Source: Flectonema sp. DT1601
Taxonomy: Eukaryota; Euglenozoa; Diplonemea; Diplonemida; Diplonemidae
DNA length: 64,000 nt
Reading direction: 5' to 3'
Assembly: GCA_964019425.1 (NCBI GenBank)
Contig: OZ025819.1
Location: forward strand, 823,840-887,839
Part shown: positions 1 to 10,140 of the stretch, in pieces
Numbering within the stretch: the first letter of the stretch is position 1
How the letters are laid out: every line of letters begins with the position of its first letter
Program-made: the position numbers and the translations under genes
The notes under the pieces: generated by a model
What the model was told of the DNA's origin: nothing
What the model saw: the letters and a program-made list of their open reading frames with translations, nothing else
The model's database searches: none

Positions 1-354
1 TTACACAACCTTAATTTTTTTTTCTCTTTTTTTTTTAACAATTTTATAAATTGATTTCTCCTATACATTATTTTTTAGTTATGTACGAATCTCTTAAATC
101 TTATTAATGTCTTTTTAGTAGTTTTATTACTGTTTTCTATATTGTCAAATTATCACTCACCTTCATAGCAGACTATCGAGAGATGACATAAGTCTTGTTT
201 ACCAGAGTGGCCCTCGGAGGTTCAATTGAGCAGCCCTGCGTTCATGGCTGAAGATGCTGTCCTTTTTATATAGTTCCAGCAGTTTTTTGTGTTATTATTT
301 TTTTTTTCAAACTCAGATCTTTTTATCAAAAAAAAAAAAAAAAAAAAAAAAAAA
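1..354 (+). promoter_or_regulatory. AT-rich upstream region and poly(A) leader of the SerC fusion gene
   Basis: No gene is visible here. T-rich DNA is followed by an acceptor-like CTCAG near 314 and an unbroken run of about 27 A residues (328-354) that runs straight into the ATG at 355. The same arrangement, a long A run touching or almost touching the start codon, recurs at five other genes in the window. The open frame extends upstream of 355 through the A run as poly-lysine from a non-ATG codon, so I place the start at 355, where homology to the enzyme family also begins. Confidence 0.5.
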
Positions 355-2674
355 ATGACTATCCAGCCGTCATTTAAACCAGCAAGCCCTCACTTCAGCA
401 GCGGACCTTGCAAGAAACCCCCTGGCTTCAATGAATTCAAGGATACACATAAGGTACTTGGAAGAAGTCACAGAGCAAAACCGTGTAAGGATTTAATTAA
501 TAAATGTATGGAAGATACTTTGAGGATTCTCGGATGTCCAGAAGGTTACAAAGCCGGTATTCTCCCTGGATCTGATACTGGAGCTGTAGAAATGATCCTC
601 TGGTCAATCTTAGGTGAGCGTCCTGTTGATGTATTCCACTGGGAGACTTTTGGATCAACTTGGGCGAAGGATCTCCAGACGCTGGATGTCAAACACAATT
701 CTTACAAAGCTGACTACGGTGAGCTTCCTGACTTGTCGAAAGTATCAAAAGAAAATGATATTTTATTTCCATGGAATGGAACAACTTCAGGAGTGAGAAT
801 CCCAAACGGAGATTGGATCCCAGACGACAGAGAAGGAGTAACAATCTGTGATGCGACATCAGCGTTGTTTTCAATGGAAATGCCGTGGGAGAAACTTGAT
901 ATTACTACATTCTCATGGCAGAAGGCATTAGGAGGTGAAGCAGCACACGGAGTGGTTATCTTATCACCAAAAGGACTTGAGAGGATTAGATCAACTTCAC
1001 CACGTCCTCTTCCGAAATGTCTCTCCATTGCTGGAAAGACAATCGATGATATCTGTGCGGGTAACGTCATCAACACCATCTCTATGATGTGTGTTTCTGA
1101 CTATTCAAAATGCTTAGAATGGGTGTCTACCTCTGGTGGTCTTCCTGCGATGATCAACAGAACAAATAAGAGTTTCCAAATTATATCTGATTTTGTTGAT
1201 AATAATTCCTTCTTATCATTTCTTTGTAAAGATCCGCCTCTCAGATCTACGACATCAGTCTGCTTAACGTATGATGGTACAGCTGAGAAATTATACTCTA
1301 TTCTATCGTGTCTTGAGAAAACACATGTTGCCTATGACATAAAACACTACAGAGACGCTCCAGTTGGTATCAGAATATGGTGTGGTGCCACCATTGAAGC
1401 TGATGACATATCAAAATTATTACAATGCATTAAACACCTTCATGAGGGTGGCAGTGACATTGGTGATTGTTCTCCACCAAAATGTCCAAATTTTGGAAGT
1501 GGCCCATGCACTAAACCCCCTGGATTTAACTGGTATTATGACTCGTCAAAGGTACTCGGCAGATCTCATAGAGCTGCCGTGTGTAAGAATCTTATTAACT
1601 ACTCAATGGAACAGACTCTTCAAGTCCTCGGATGTCCAGAAGGTTACAAAGCCGGTATTCTCCCTGGATCTGATACTGGAGCTGTAGAAATGATCCTCTG
1701 GTCAATCTTAGGTGAGCGTCCTGTTGACGTATTCCACTGGGAAGCCTTTGGTTCCACTTGGGCGAAGGATCTCCAGACGCTGGATGTCAAACACAATTCT
1801 TACAAAGCTGACTACGGTGAGCTTCCTGACTTGTCGAAAGTATCAAAAGAAAATGATATTTTATTTCCATGGAATGGAACAACATCAGGAGTGAGAATCC
1901 CAAACGGAGATTGGATCCCAGACGACAGAGAAGGAGTAACAATCTGTGATGCGACATCAGCGTTGTTTTCGATGGAAATGCCGTGGGAGAAACTTGATAT
2001 TACTACATTCTCATGGCAGAAGGCATTAGGAGGTGAAGCAGCACACGGAGTGGTTATCTTATCACCAAAAGGACTTGAGAGGATTAGATCTGCTGTTGTG
2101 AATCGCCCTCTTCCGAAAGTACTAAAGCTAAACGGCAAAGTCATTGATGAAGTCTGTGCGGGTAACGTCATCAACACCATCTCTATGATGTGTGTACAGG
2201 ACTACGTGAACTGTCTCAGATGGGTGAAATCAATTGGAGGTCTGTCTTCAACAATCGCCCGTACAAACGCTAATTTCGCAGCTGTTAAGAAATTCACTGA
2301 TCGAGTTAGTTGGTTGTCTTTCTTATCAAAGAATGAAGAGAGTTGTTCTACTACAAGTGTTTGTCTTACATCAACCCTTACTCCTGATCAGATTACTGCT
2401 ATGCTTAAAATACTTTCTCAAAATGATGTCGCCTATGACATTGCATCCTACCGATCAGCACCGACTGGTATTAGAATTTGGTGTGGAGCGACTATCGATA
2501 CTCAGGACGTTTGTATGCTTCTTGAATGGTTGGAGGTTTGTTATTTATTTACTAATTTTTCTTTTTTTTTTTAATTATCTGATTTGCTGTCAAATATTAT
2601 TGGCATTAAACAATTTAAAAACAGTTCGCACACTCGGAGGTCACAAAGACCGATTAAAAGACTTCTGCAAGTGA
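355..2674 (+). CDS. Tandem-fused phosphoserine aminotransferase (two SerC domains in one chain)
   Basis: PLP-dependent enzyme of serine biosynthesis; the family converts 3-phosphohydroxypyruvate plus glutamate to phosphoserine plus 2-oxoglutarate. The predicted 744-residue protein holds two complete domains, about residues 1-366 and 367-744. Each has the GPC-KPPGF start, LGRSHR, PEGYKAGILPGSDTGAVEM, the DATSA aspartate segment and the SWQKALGGEAAHG block with the PLP lysine (K190 and K556). The sequence resembles the alphaproteobacterial/Methanosarcina-type SerC rather than the E. coli type. Exons 355-2539 and 2625-2674 flank an 85-nt intron with acceptor AACAG; the donor GTTATT at 2540 is chosen because it keeps frame into the C-terminal tail ending at TGA. 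An alternative donor at 2536 would give a different short tail. PSAT normally acts as a homodimer, so the fusion may be a single-chain dimer (inference). The middles of the two halves are almost identical at DNA level. Confidence 0.92.
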
Positions 2675-3340
2675 AGAGATGACAAACTTGCTTAAGATGG
2701 GTGTTCTTGGACCATTACAATGACAACACAAGTCATTGTGTTTACGATTGCGAGTGCTGCTGAAAGTCATGAATGCAATCAATAGGGTCACTGTTACCCA
2801 AGCCATCACAGTTCTGTTGTGATAACTACTTTAATCAATAAACTTTTACACATCTCACTCTTTTTCGGTGTGGGATGACTCAGCTGAATATTTTGTGTGA
2901 TGATATGTGTCTCATGAGTTGACATTTATTTTAAACTAGTGTGTTGTAATCCTTGTTGTGTCGTATGTTAGAAGTTATCCTTAACAAACTTGTTACGTAA
3001 AACGTGTTACTTTCGAATCAATGAACTACTTGCGTGAATAAACTGCGAGAAAAAAGTTCTATTAATATTTGTTGCTCGGTTAGAAAACTGAAGAAGTCGA
3101 AAACACACAATTCCTTCTAAAAAATTAATAAATTAGTAGAATAATCAAGTTCTGAGTTCACGAACAGCGTTTAAAAAAAAAAGAAAAAATAAATAAACGA
3201 GCAATTATTTTGCTTTGGCAGTGAAATATTTGAACTTGCTTATTACACTGTTTTGAAACGATTTCTCTTTTTTTTTACAGAGAGAACACATCAATACATA
3301 TGTATCTATGAGCTAATGTTAAATAATCGTCAAGCTCATT
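2675..3340 (+). other. 3' region of the SerC gene and AT-rich intergenic DNA
   Basis: No protein gene seen. It holds a perfect 8-bp hairpin at 2717-2739 with a 7-nt loop and an AATAAA at 2837-2842 that could be a polyadenylation signal. The rest is AT-rich filler leading up to the duplicated gene scrap at 3341. Confidence 0.5.
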
Positions 3341-3399
3341 TAGCTAATCATTTTATATCTTCTAACAGGCAAGGCGATATGCCGAATATAAATGTTGAT
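3341..3399 (+). pseudogene. Orphan copy of the 5' end of the coiled-coil gene at 18182
   Basis: Positions 3364-3399 match 18167-18202 exactly over 36 nt, including the acceptor AACAG, the leader GCAAGGCGAT and the first seven codons (MPNINVD). Similarity continues imperfectly about 20 nt upstream. After 3399 the sequence is unrelated and the frame closes within ten codons. This is a left-behind or duplicated gene start on the left side of the lectin array, while the intact gene lies just right of the array. It is not expected to encode a protein. Confidence 0.8.
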
Positions 3400-3580
3400 A
3401 CCAGAAACAATCAGAACAGCTTCACCAGTTAACAACACATTCTGGGAATACAGAGAGCATTTCCACAGGTTTCACATCTTTAACTTCTCATAAATAAAAT
3501 ATATACTTAAAACTACAATATCAATATTGTTCAATGTGATATTCTATCGTTCAGTTTTCAACACAAAAAACATCACAATA
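3400..3580 (+). other. Unique DNA between the gene scrap and the first lectin gene
   Basis: No gene seen. Shared sequence with the leaders of the other two lectin copies begins only at about 3547, a few bases before an acceptor-like TTCAG (to 3554). Lectin copy 1 therefore has its own upstream DNA but the same 5' leader from that site onward. Confidence 0.5.
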
Positions 3581-5251
3581 ATGAAGACTGCGGTTAGCGG
3601 AATGCTACTGATGGCAGCGTCAGCCTTGGGGGACGCGGTGATCAAAGTCGGTGAGACGACGAAACCATTCCCGAACCAGAATTGCGCGGACATTTCTTTC
3701 ACGGGAAACTGTGATTGCAACACGGTGATCAGAGGGGCGGCGGTTCACATCGAGGAAGGATTCCACAGCGGTGACGTTCTGAGCTGCACGGCGTGCTCGA
3801 GTCTCGGGATCACCAGCGACTTCAGCGCGGACAAGATGCAGCTTTCGGGAGCACAGACCCTGAACGACTACGCAACGGCCCTGGCTTCGGTGGTGTTCAC
3901 ACCTGCCGGGATCGGAGGGAGGTTGATGGTGCTGAACTACGGACACGGTTTGTTTTCGAGAAAGAACCACCACTTCTACAACTACTTCAGTGGAAAGATG
4001 AGCTGGCAGGAGGCACAGATTTCTTGTGCCAACAAGGACAACGACATCTTGGGACTGCCGGGATACCTGATGACGATCACGAGCCAGGAAGAGCAGAGCA
4101 TCGCGGAGTCGAAGCTGACCGGAAGAGGTTGGATGGGGGCTTCGGATGCCGGTGTGGAACGTGAGTGGAGGTGGGTGACGGGACCGGAAGGATGTCCTCC
4201 ATACGACCTGTCGGTGGACGGGTTCGAGAGAACTGCGTGCCCGATGGGGGTGTTGCAGCCAACGTTTCAGCCTTGCAACTCGGCGGTTTGCGGTGGACTG
4301 GGAACGCTGTTCGGAAGACAGAGGTCGGACAGAGCTGGTATAATTGCTGAGCCGGGAATGTACAACAACTTCAAGTCATCGGAGCCTAACGAATTCAGAA
4401 GCACTTGTCCAGGTCTTTGCACCACCGCTGGTGAGGACTACGGGCACTTCTACGCCGACGGAGTTTGGAACGACTACCCACTGGAACACAACATCGAGGG
4501 ATACATGTGCGAGTGGGGAGACATTTCTGAAGCATGCATGCCGAACAATCAGTTGTCGCAGGCAGTTGTTCTCCACGACACTTGCCCACCGAGGGCACCA
4601 GTGACTGGGTCGATCATCAGGCCGAACGGATTCACGGTGGACTTTGACGGGACGGACGTCTCTGTCGGGATGCCTGCTTGGACGGACGCGATTCTCGCGA
4701 AGCTTCCGAAGTACCTTACTGAAACGAACGGGCAGATCGTTCAGGCGTTCACTGTCGACAGCCTTACTTCCGGGAACGCGATTAGAATGAAGTGTCCGTT
4801 CTCATGTGACGACAAGCCTTGTGACATCTACGTGACCCACTACCTGTGTCCACCTTGCAAGAACCAGAACGGAGGTCTTCCTGCTTCGTTGTTGGCGGAC
4901 GGATGGCAGGCGGGTTCGTGCGCACCGAGGTTCGTGGAGAACAACGACGGGTTCGAGCACTCGATGGTTGCGTTCAGAAGAAGAATCGCGTCGGGTGAGG
5001 AGATCGACCTTCCTTTCTTGACCTCGGACCTTTCGAAATTCGTGGTGTTCGGAGTCTCACAGATTATGACGTGCCAGAGTGCGACCGGTGCCGGTGAGTG
5101 TGATGCGACCTCGGGATGCAGCTGGAAGAACGGAGGTTGTGTGGAAAAGTGGTGCCCGAAGAACGAGAACACGGGCCCACAGCAGGGTGGCAATGGAAAC
5201 TCGTGTGCCATTTGTGCTTCGAACCCGATCAGATTCGGACCAACCATTTGA
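3581..5251 (+). CDS. Secreted C-type lectin-like, Cys-rich protein, copy 1
   Basis: 556-residue predicted secreted or surface protein. An N-terminal signal peptide (about residues 1-18) is followed by a Cys-containing segment, then a C-type lectin fold at about 130-313. That domain has the canonical calcium/sugar motifs EPN (268-270) and WND (296-298), and C149 and C310 are placed for the core disulfide. EPN is associated with mannose-type binding in animal lectins; the ligand here is unknown. The C-terminal third is rich in cysteine (CPPC, CAIC) with no recognised domain. The start ATG at 3581 is shared by all copies. Relative to copies 2 and 3 it has Ala instead of Gly at residue 83 plus a few silent changes. 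Codons ending in G or C are favoured compared with neighbouring single-copy genes, suggesting high expression. Confidence 0.9.
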   Translation: MKTAVSGMLLMAASALGDAVIKVGETTKPFPNQNCADISFTGNCDCNTVIRGAAVHIEEGFHSGDVLSCTACSSLGITSDFSADKMQLSGAQTLNDYATALASVVFTPAGIGGRLMVLNYGHGLFSRKNHHFYNYFSGKMSWQEAQISCANKDNDILGLPGYLMTITSQEEQSIAESKLTGRGWMGASDAGVEREWRWVTGPEGCPPYDLSVDGFERTACPMGVLQPTFQPCNSAVCGGLGTLFGRQRSDRAGIIAEPGMYNNFKSSEPNEFRSTCPGLCTTAGEDYGHFYADGVWNDYPLEHNIEGYMCEWGDISEACMPNNQLSQAVVLHDTCPPRAPVTGSIIRPNGFTVDFDGTDVSVGMPAWTDAILAKLPKYLTETNGQIVQAFTVDSLTSGNAIRMKCPFSCDDKPCDIYVTHYLCPPCKNQNGGLPASLLADGWQAGSCAPRFVENNDGFEHSMVAFRRRIASGEEIDLPFLTSDLSKFVVFGVSQIMTCQSATGAGECDATSGCSWKNGGCVEKWCPKNENTGPQQGGNGNSCAICASNPIRFGPTI

Positions 5252-7094
5252 GGTGGTTTTCGTTTCGTTGTTGGTTTCGTGATTTTGATTTTGTCTTTTA
5301 TTCATGTATCACGAGAGTTTTCTCTCTTTTTCCTGTCTTCTCTCCCTCTCCCTCTCTCGCGTCTTATCGAACCGCCCAAAGCATTCTTTATTTTGCTTCA
5401 AAATTGACTTGTGACCTGACTCTTTTTTTTCTCGTCCCTTTTTGTGCAGAAGAGAGACTGCAAAAACAAACTCAGAAAAAAAAAACTCAAAAATAAAACT
5501 CAAAAAAAAAAAAGAAAAAAAAAAAAATCAAGTTGGCTCAATACAAACCAACGATTCCGTGTGAGGCCTTCCTTCTTCACGGTGACAAATGCGCCAAGTC
5601 TTCGCGTCCTCTCCTCAAACGAGGCAGGGAAACTCACTTTCTTACCGTACTGTATATTAGTAGATAAGTAGTGGTCATCAAGCGAAGCACACGAATAAAC
5701 AACCAACCAACCAACAAAGCAAGCAAACTTGGCAGTGAAGTATCTTTCTGCACACGCATTTTGTTTTTTTTTGACGTGTACATGCACGCTGTTGCTTGGG
5801 ATGGCGACCGCAGTGTTCTGCGCTCTGGGGAGCAGCTGTCCGCACGCGGTCAGCTGTTCCTTCTCCTTGTCGCTTGAAAAATGATTTGAAATCAACGGCC
5901 CTTTTTTTATTTTAGTTGTTGTTGTTTTGCTGGGATTTTGGCCTTTTTTTCCAAGTTGATATAATAAGAGATTGAAACACCGATTGCATCGCGGTTAAGT
6001 CACAACCTTGAGGAGTTGTGTTTTGCGGAGAAGTTTAATTTTAGAAAAGAAAAGAAAAGAAATAAAAAGGAAACGAACCGATCTCATAATCACTGATTTC
6101 CCATGTCGAAAACGGATGACCGTTTTTCGAGATGGTGAATTCTCGCTGCCTCGTAAAATTAATTTTTTTTTGGTTCCTCCCACACCTTTGCGGGTTTGCG
6201 GGATTTTTTTGGTTGCCCCCACCACCCCTGACAATCTTCCTCTCCACGCTCGTTGTTTCTTCCTCGTGACCAGTGAAAAATGTAAAAAAATGTTGTTGTT
6301 GTTGTTGTTGTGATGCGAAAAGTTGAAAACTTGTAATTGCCCTGTCCGGCAAGCACTGTGTTCAGCTTGGCATCGCTTCTTTTCTTTCGAGGAGGAAACG
6401 ATGAAGAAGCGTCTGCCTTTCTCTTTCATCATTTTTGTTTTCCTATTCCCGTCCCCTTCATCTCCCACTTTTTCTTTTTACCCTTGTCTTTCTCTTGTCC
6501 TTTTTTTTTTTCCCCCCTAGTATATTCTATTCACAATGAAAAGCCATGCCGTCTCCGCTGCGGACATCCCCTCTTCGGTGTGTTCCCCACGGAGGCGTGT
6601 GTGAGCAGATCTTGGATCTGTTGAGAGAATCTCTCAATCAGCTTTTCATCAAGCAACCACCTGATTGCCGTGAGGTCCCGTCCTGATTCTTCCCTTCTAC
6701 GACGACAACGTTGGAGCCTCTGGTGAAAAAAGACTTCTTGCTCGCCATCGGTTTGAGTGCTTGTTTTCGGGGGGAACAGTGGAAATGTTTTGTGTGGTGT
6801 GGTGTGTCCATCTCGAGTTTTGCTTTCGGGATTGGGACGTGCGGTTAAATATTTAAGATTTTAATTTTTGATACAAACCCTTTTTTTCTTGAGTAGCACG
6901 AATGCACTATTGATTTGGTCCTTTTTTTCTTAAAAGCTTTCTATAGTTGGTCATTCGTCATGCGGAATTATCAGACCGAGAATCTCGCACTCCGCGGGAT
7001 TCTTTTCTGAATTCTTGCATGCTCTTTAATCTCTTTTGTTTTTTTGTGGTTTCGCAAGAAACGATCAACTCAAAATTCTTCTTCTTTTCAAAAA

Positions 7095-7125
<31 letters not shown>

Positions 7126-8469
7126 CAAAAAAAATAAAATAAAAGTAACTTCTTTTATAAATATTTTTTTATTTTTATTTCAAGCACTTTTAACATTACC
7201 ATTGTTGCTTTCTTCTTTGCAAGAAACTGTTTTGTATTTCATGTTCATGGCTCATTTGGTCTTCTGCGCTGCTCGTTATTTTTCAGTCGGAAACCTGATA
7301 ATTTAATACTCTCGTTTTCATGTTCTTGTTCTGGAAAAATGTGTTGGGAATGTTGGTGAGTGAGTGAGTGAGTGAGTGATAGTTGTGTTGATTGGTTAGT
7401 TGGTTGGTTGCAAAGCGATTTCCTGGGTTTCGTGGCGCGATTGATTTTTTAGCCCTGGTTTTTCTCTCTCCCCTCCTTCCTCCTTCTTTCTAACTGTTTG
7501 CAAGCTAGTTTTGAATTTATTTGGCTTTCCGTCTGGATTTGATCTTCTGCTTGCAAACACCCCCGGAGGGTGGGGTGGGTGAGTCAACAGATGCCGTCCC
7601 GTTCATCATCGGGTTATCTCTTCCTTTTCTTTTTCCTTGTTTAGTAACGAAAGAAAGAATTGTAAGAAAGACCTTACGGAATCCACCATCCTGGCAACCA
7701 TCCACCGAACCAACCGACCAACCAACCCGAGCAACCAACAGAGCTCTGGTGGAAAGAGTTGAAAGAGCACCAACCCACTCAAAGTCCCTTTTGTAAAGGG
7801 AGCTGGCATTTCTGAAAACGTCGTTGCTGTACTGGGAATGGTTAATATCTTTGTGTGTTTTTTTTTTCATTCACCGGCCTAAAGTATTGCCTCTGCGTAG
7901 TTCCGCAGAGCCAGTCCGTTGGCTTTGCTCTCATTTAGATATTTAGGTTCCTGGTACATTTTTTTTTAAATCTCCTCACTTTTTGCCTTTCCTAGAAAAC
8001 AAAGACAACCCTGGCGAGAGAGCACACCTCTCTCATTCATCGTTTGAAACTGTTTTCCTTTTTTGAATTTAACATTCGGCCAACATGTGCCGCGTGAGAT
8101 TTTCTCAAAACACCAATTCGAGTTGACCGTTGTACAAAAGAACAAATCTTATTTTATTCATTTACCAGGTTCAGGTGAGGTTCAAATGGCGAGAAGAATC
8201 GTGGTATTCTTAGAATGACGTCGGAATCGAATGAATAATTTCTTTTTTGCGATGATGCAAGATTTGCACTTCTTCTCGCAAACACACGAATGTGTGTTGT
8301 TTATTGGTGTGTTGTGTCATGCAGCCACAAAGACAGGAGAAGATCTGCAACACACAAAAGCCAACGGTTTTCTTGCGCGGAGAATCGAGAAAAAAACACA
8401 ATAAATTAGAAACAACGACAACAACGCTCATTCTCTCGTTCAGTTTTCAACACAAAAAACATCACAATA
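5252..8469 (+). other. Lectin array spacer 1
   Basis: About 3.2 kb with no convincing gene on either strand; open frames are short, low-complexity and without recognisable domains. Directly after the stop, TCGTGAT (5277-5283) can pair with ATCACGA (5308-5314). Other tight hairpins are at 6606-6620, 6621-6637 (adjacent, 3-nt loops), 7785-7801 and 7891-7910. Simple repeats include TTG, AAAAC and TGAG arrays. The last ~30 nt before the next ATG form the shared leader after an acceptor-like TTCAG. The spacer probably holds the 3' UTR, any promoter and processing signals. Confidence 0.6.
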
Positions 8470-10140
8470 ATGAAGACTGCGGTAAGCGGAATGCTACTGA
8501 TGGCGGCGTCAGCCTTGGGGGACGCGGTGATCAAAGTCGGTGAGACGACGAAACCATTCCCGAACCAGAATTGCGCGGACATTTCTTTCACGGGAAACTG
8601 TGATTGCAACACGGTGATCAGAGGGGCGGCGGTTCACATCGAGGAAGGATTCCACAGCGGTGACGTTCTGAGCTGCACGGCGTGCTCGAGTCTCGGGATC
8701 ACCAGCGACTTCAGCGGGGACAAGATGCAGCTTTCGGGAGCACAGACCCTGAACGACTACGCAACGGCCCTGGCTTCGGTGGTGTTCACACCTGCCGGGA
8801 TCGGAGGGAGGTTGATGGTGCTGAACTACGGGCACGGTTTGTTTTCGAGAAAGAACCACCACTTCTACAACTACTTCAGTGGAAAGATGAGCTGGCAGGA
8901 GGCACAGATTTCTTGTGCCAACAAGGACAACGACATCTTGGGACTGCCGGGATACCTGATGACGATCACGAGCCAGGAAGAGCAGAGCATCGCGGAGTCG
9001 AAGCTGACCGGAAGAGGTTGGATGGGGGCTTCGGATGCCGGTGTGGAACGTGAGTGGAGGTGGGTGACGGGACCGGAAGGATGTCCTCCATACGACCTGT
9101 CGGTGGACGGGTTCGAGAGAACTGCGTGCCCGATGGGGGTGTTGCAGCCAACGTTTCAGCCTTGCAACTCGGCGGTTTGCGGTGGACTGGGAACGCTGTT
9201 CGGAAGACAGAGGTCGGACAGAGCTGGTATAATTGCTGAGCCGGGAATGTACAACAACTTCAAGTCATCGGAGCCTAACGAATTCAGAAGCACTTGTCCA
9301 GGTCTTTGCACCACCGCTGGTGAGGACTACGGGCACTTCTACGCCGACGGAGTTTGGAACGACTACCCACTGGAACACAACATCGAGGGATACATGTGCG
9401 AGTGGGGAGACATTTCTGAAGCATGCATGCCGAACAATCAGTTGTCGCAGGCAGTTGTTCTCCACGACACTTGCCCACCGAGGGCACCAGTGACTGGGTC
9501 GATCATCAGGCCGAACGGATTCACGGTGGACTTTGACGGGACGGACGTCTCTGTCGGGATGCCTGCTTGGACGGACGCGATTCTCGCGAAGCTTCCGAAG
9601 TACCTTACTGAAACGAACGGGCAGATCGTTCAGGCGTTCACTGTCGACAGCCTTACTTCCGGGAACGCGATTAGAATGAAGTGTCCGTTCTCATGTGACG
9701 ACAAGCCTTGTGACATCTACGTGACCCACTACCTGTGTCCACCTTGCAAGAACCAGAACGGAGGTCTTCCTGCTTCGTTGTTGGCGGACGGATGGCAGGC
9801 GGGTTCGTGCGCACCGAGGTTCGTGGAGAACAACGACGGGTTCGAGCACTCGATGGTTGCGTTCAGAAGAAGAATCGCGTCGGGTGAGGAGATCGACCTT
9901 CCTTTCTTGACCTCGGACCTTTCGAAATTCGTGGTGTTCGGAGTCTCACAGATTATGACGTGCCAGAGTGCGACCGGTGCCGGTGAGTGTGATGCGACCT
10001 CGGGATGCAGCTGGAAGAACGGAGGTTGTGTGGAAAAGTGGTGCCCGAAGAACGAGAACACGGGCCCACAGCAGGGTGGCAATGGAAACTCGTGTGCCAT
10101 TTGTGCTTCGAACCCGATCAGATTCGGACCAACCATTTGA
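8470..10140 (+). CDS. Secreted C-type lectin-like, Cys-rich protein, copy 2
   Basis: Second gene of the array, encoding the same 556-residue product as copy 3 and differing from copy 1 by Gly for Ala at residue 83. Signal peptide, C-type lectin domain with EPN and WND, and Cys-rich tail are as described for copy 1. By reading, its coding sequence is identical to copy 3. Its upstream DNA is the array spacer, unlike copy 1, so transcripts of copies 2 and 3 could be processed from a continuous read-through across the array. Confidence 0.9.
   Translation: MKTAVSGMLLMAASALGDAVIKVGETTKPFPNQNCADISFTGNCDCNTVIRGAAVHIEEGFHSGDVLSCTACSSLGITSDFSGDKMQLSGAQTLNDYATALASVVFTPAGIGGRLMVLNYGHGLFSRKNHHFYNYFSGKMSWQEAQISCANKDNDILGLPGYLMTITSQEEQSIAESKLTGRGWMGASDAGVEREWRWVTGPEGCPPYDLSVDGFERTACPMGVLQPTFQPCNSAVCGGLGTLFGRQRSDRAGIIAEPGMYNNFKSSEPNEFRSTCPGLCTTAGEDYGHFYADGVWNDYPLEHNIEGYMCEWGDISEACMPNNQLSQAVVLHDTCPPRAPVTGSIIRPNGFTVDFDGTDVSVGMPAWTDAILAKLPKYLTETNGQIVQAFTVDSLTSGNAIRMKCPFSCDDKPCDIYVTHYLCPPCKNQNGGLPASLLADGWQAGSCAPRFVENNDGFEHSMVAFRRRIASGEEIDLPFLTSDLSKFVVFGVSQIMTCQSATGAGECDATSGCSWKNGGCVEKWCPKNENTGPQQGGNGNSCAICASNPIRFGPTI

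Noticed and set aside
5300-8440. Short open frames of 60-160 codons on both strands in the lectin spacers
   Set aside because: Low-complexity composition, no domains, and frames broken between units by simple-repeat length changes.
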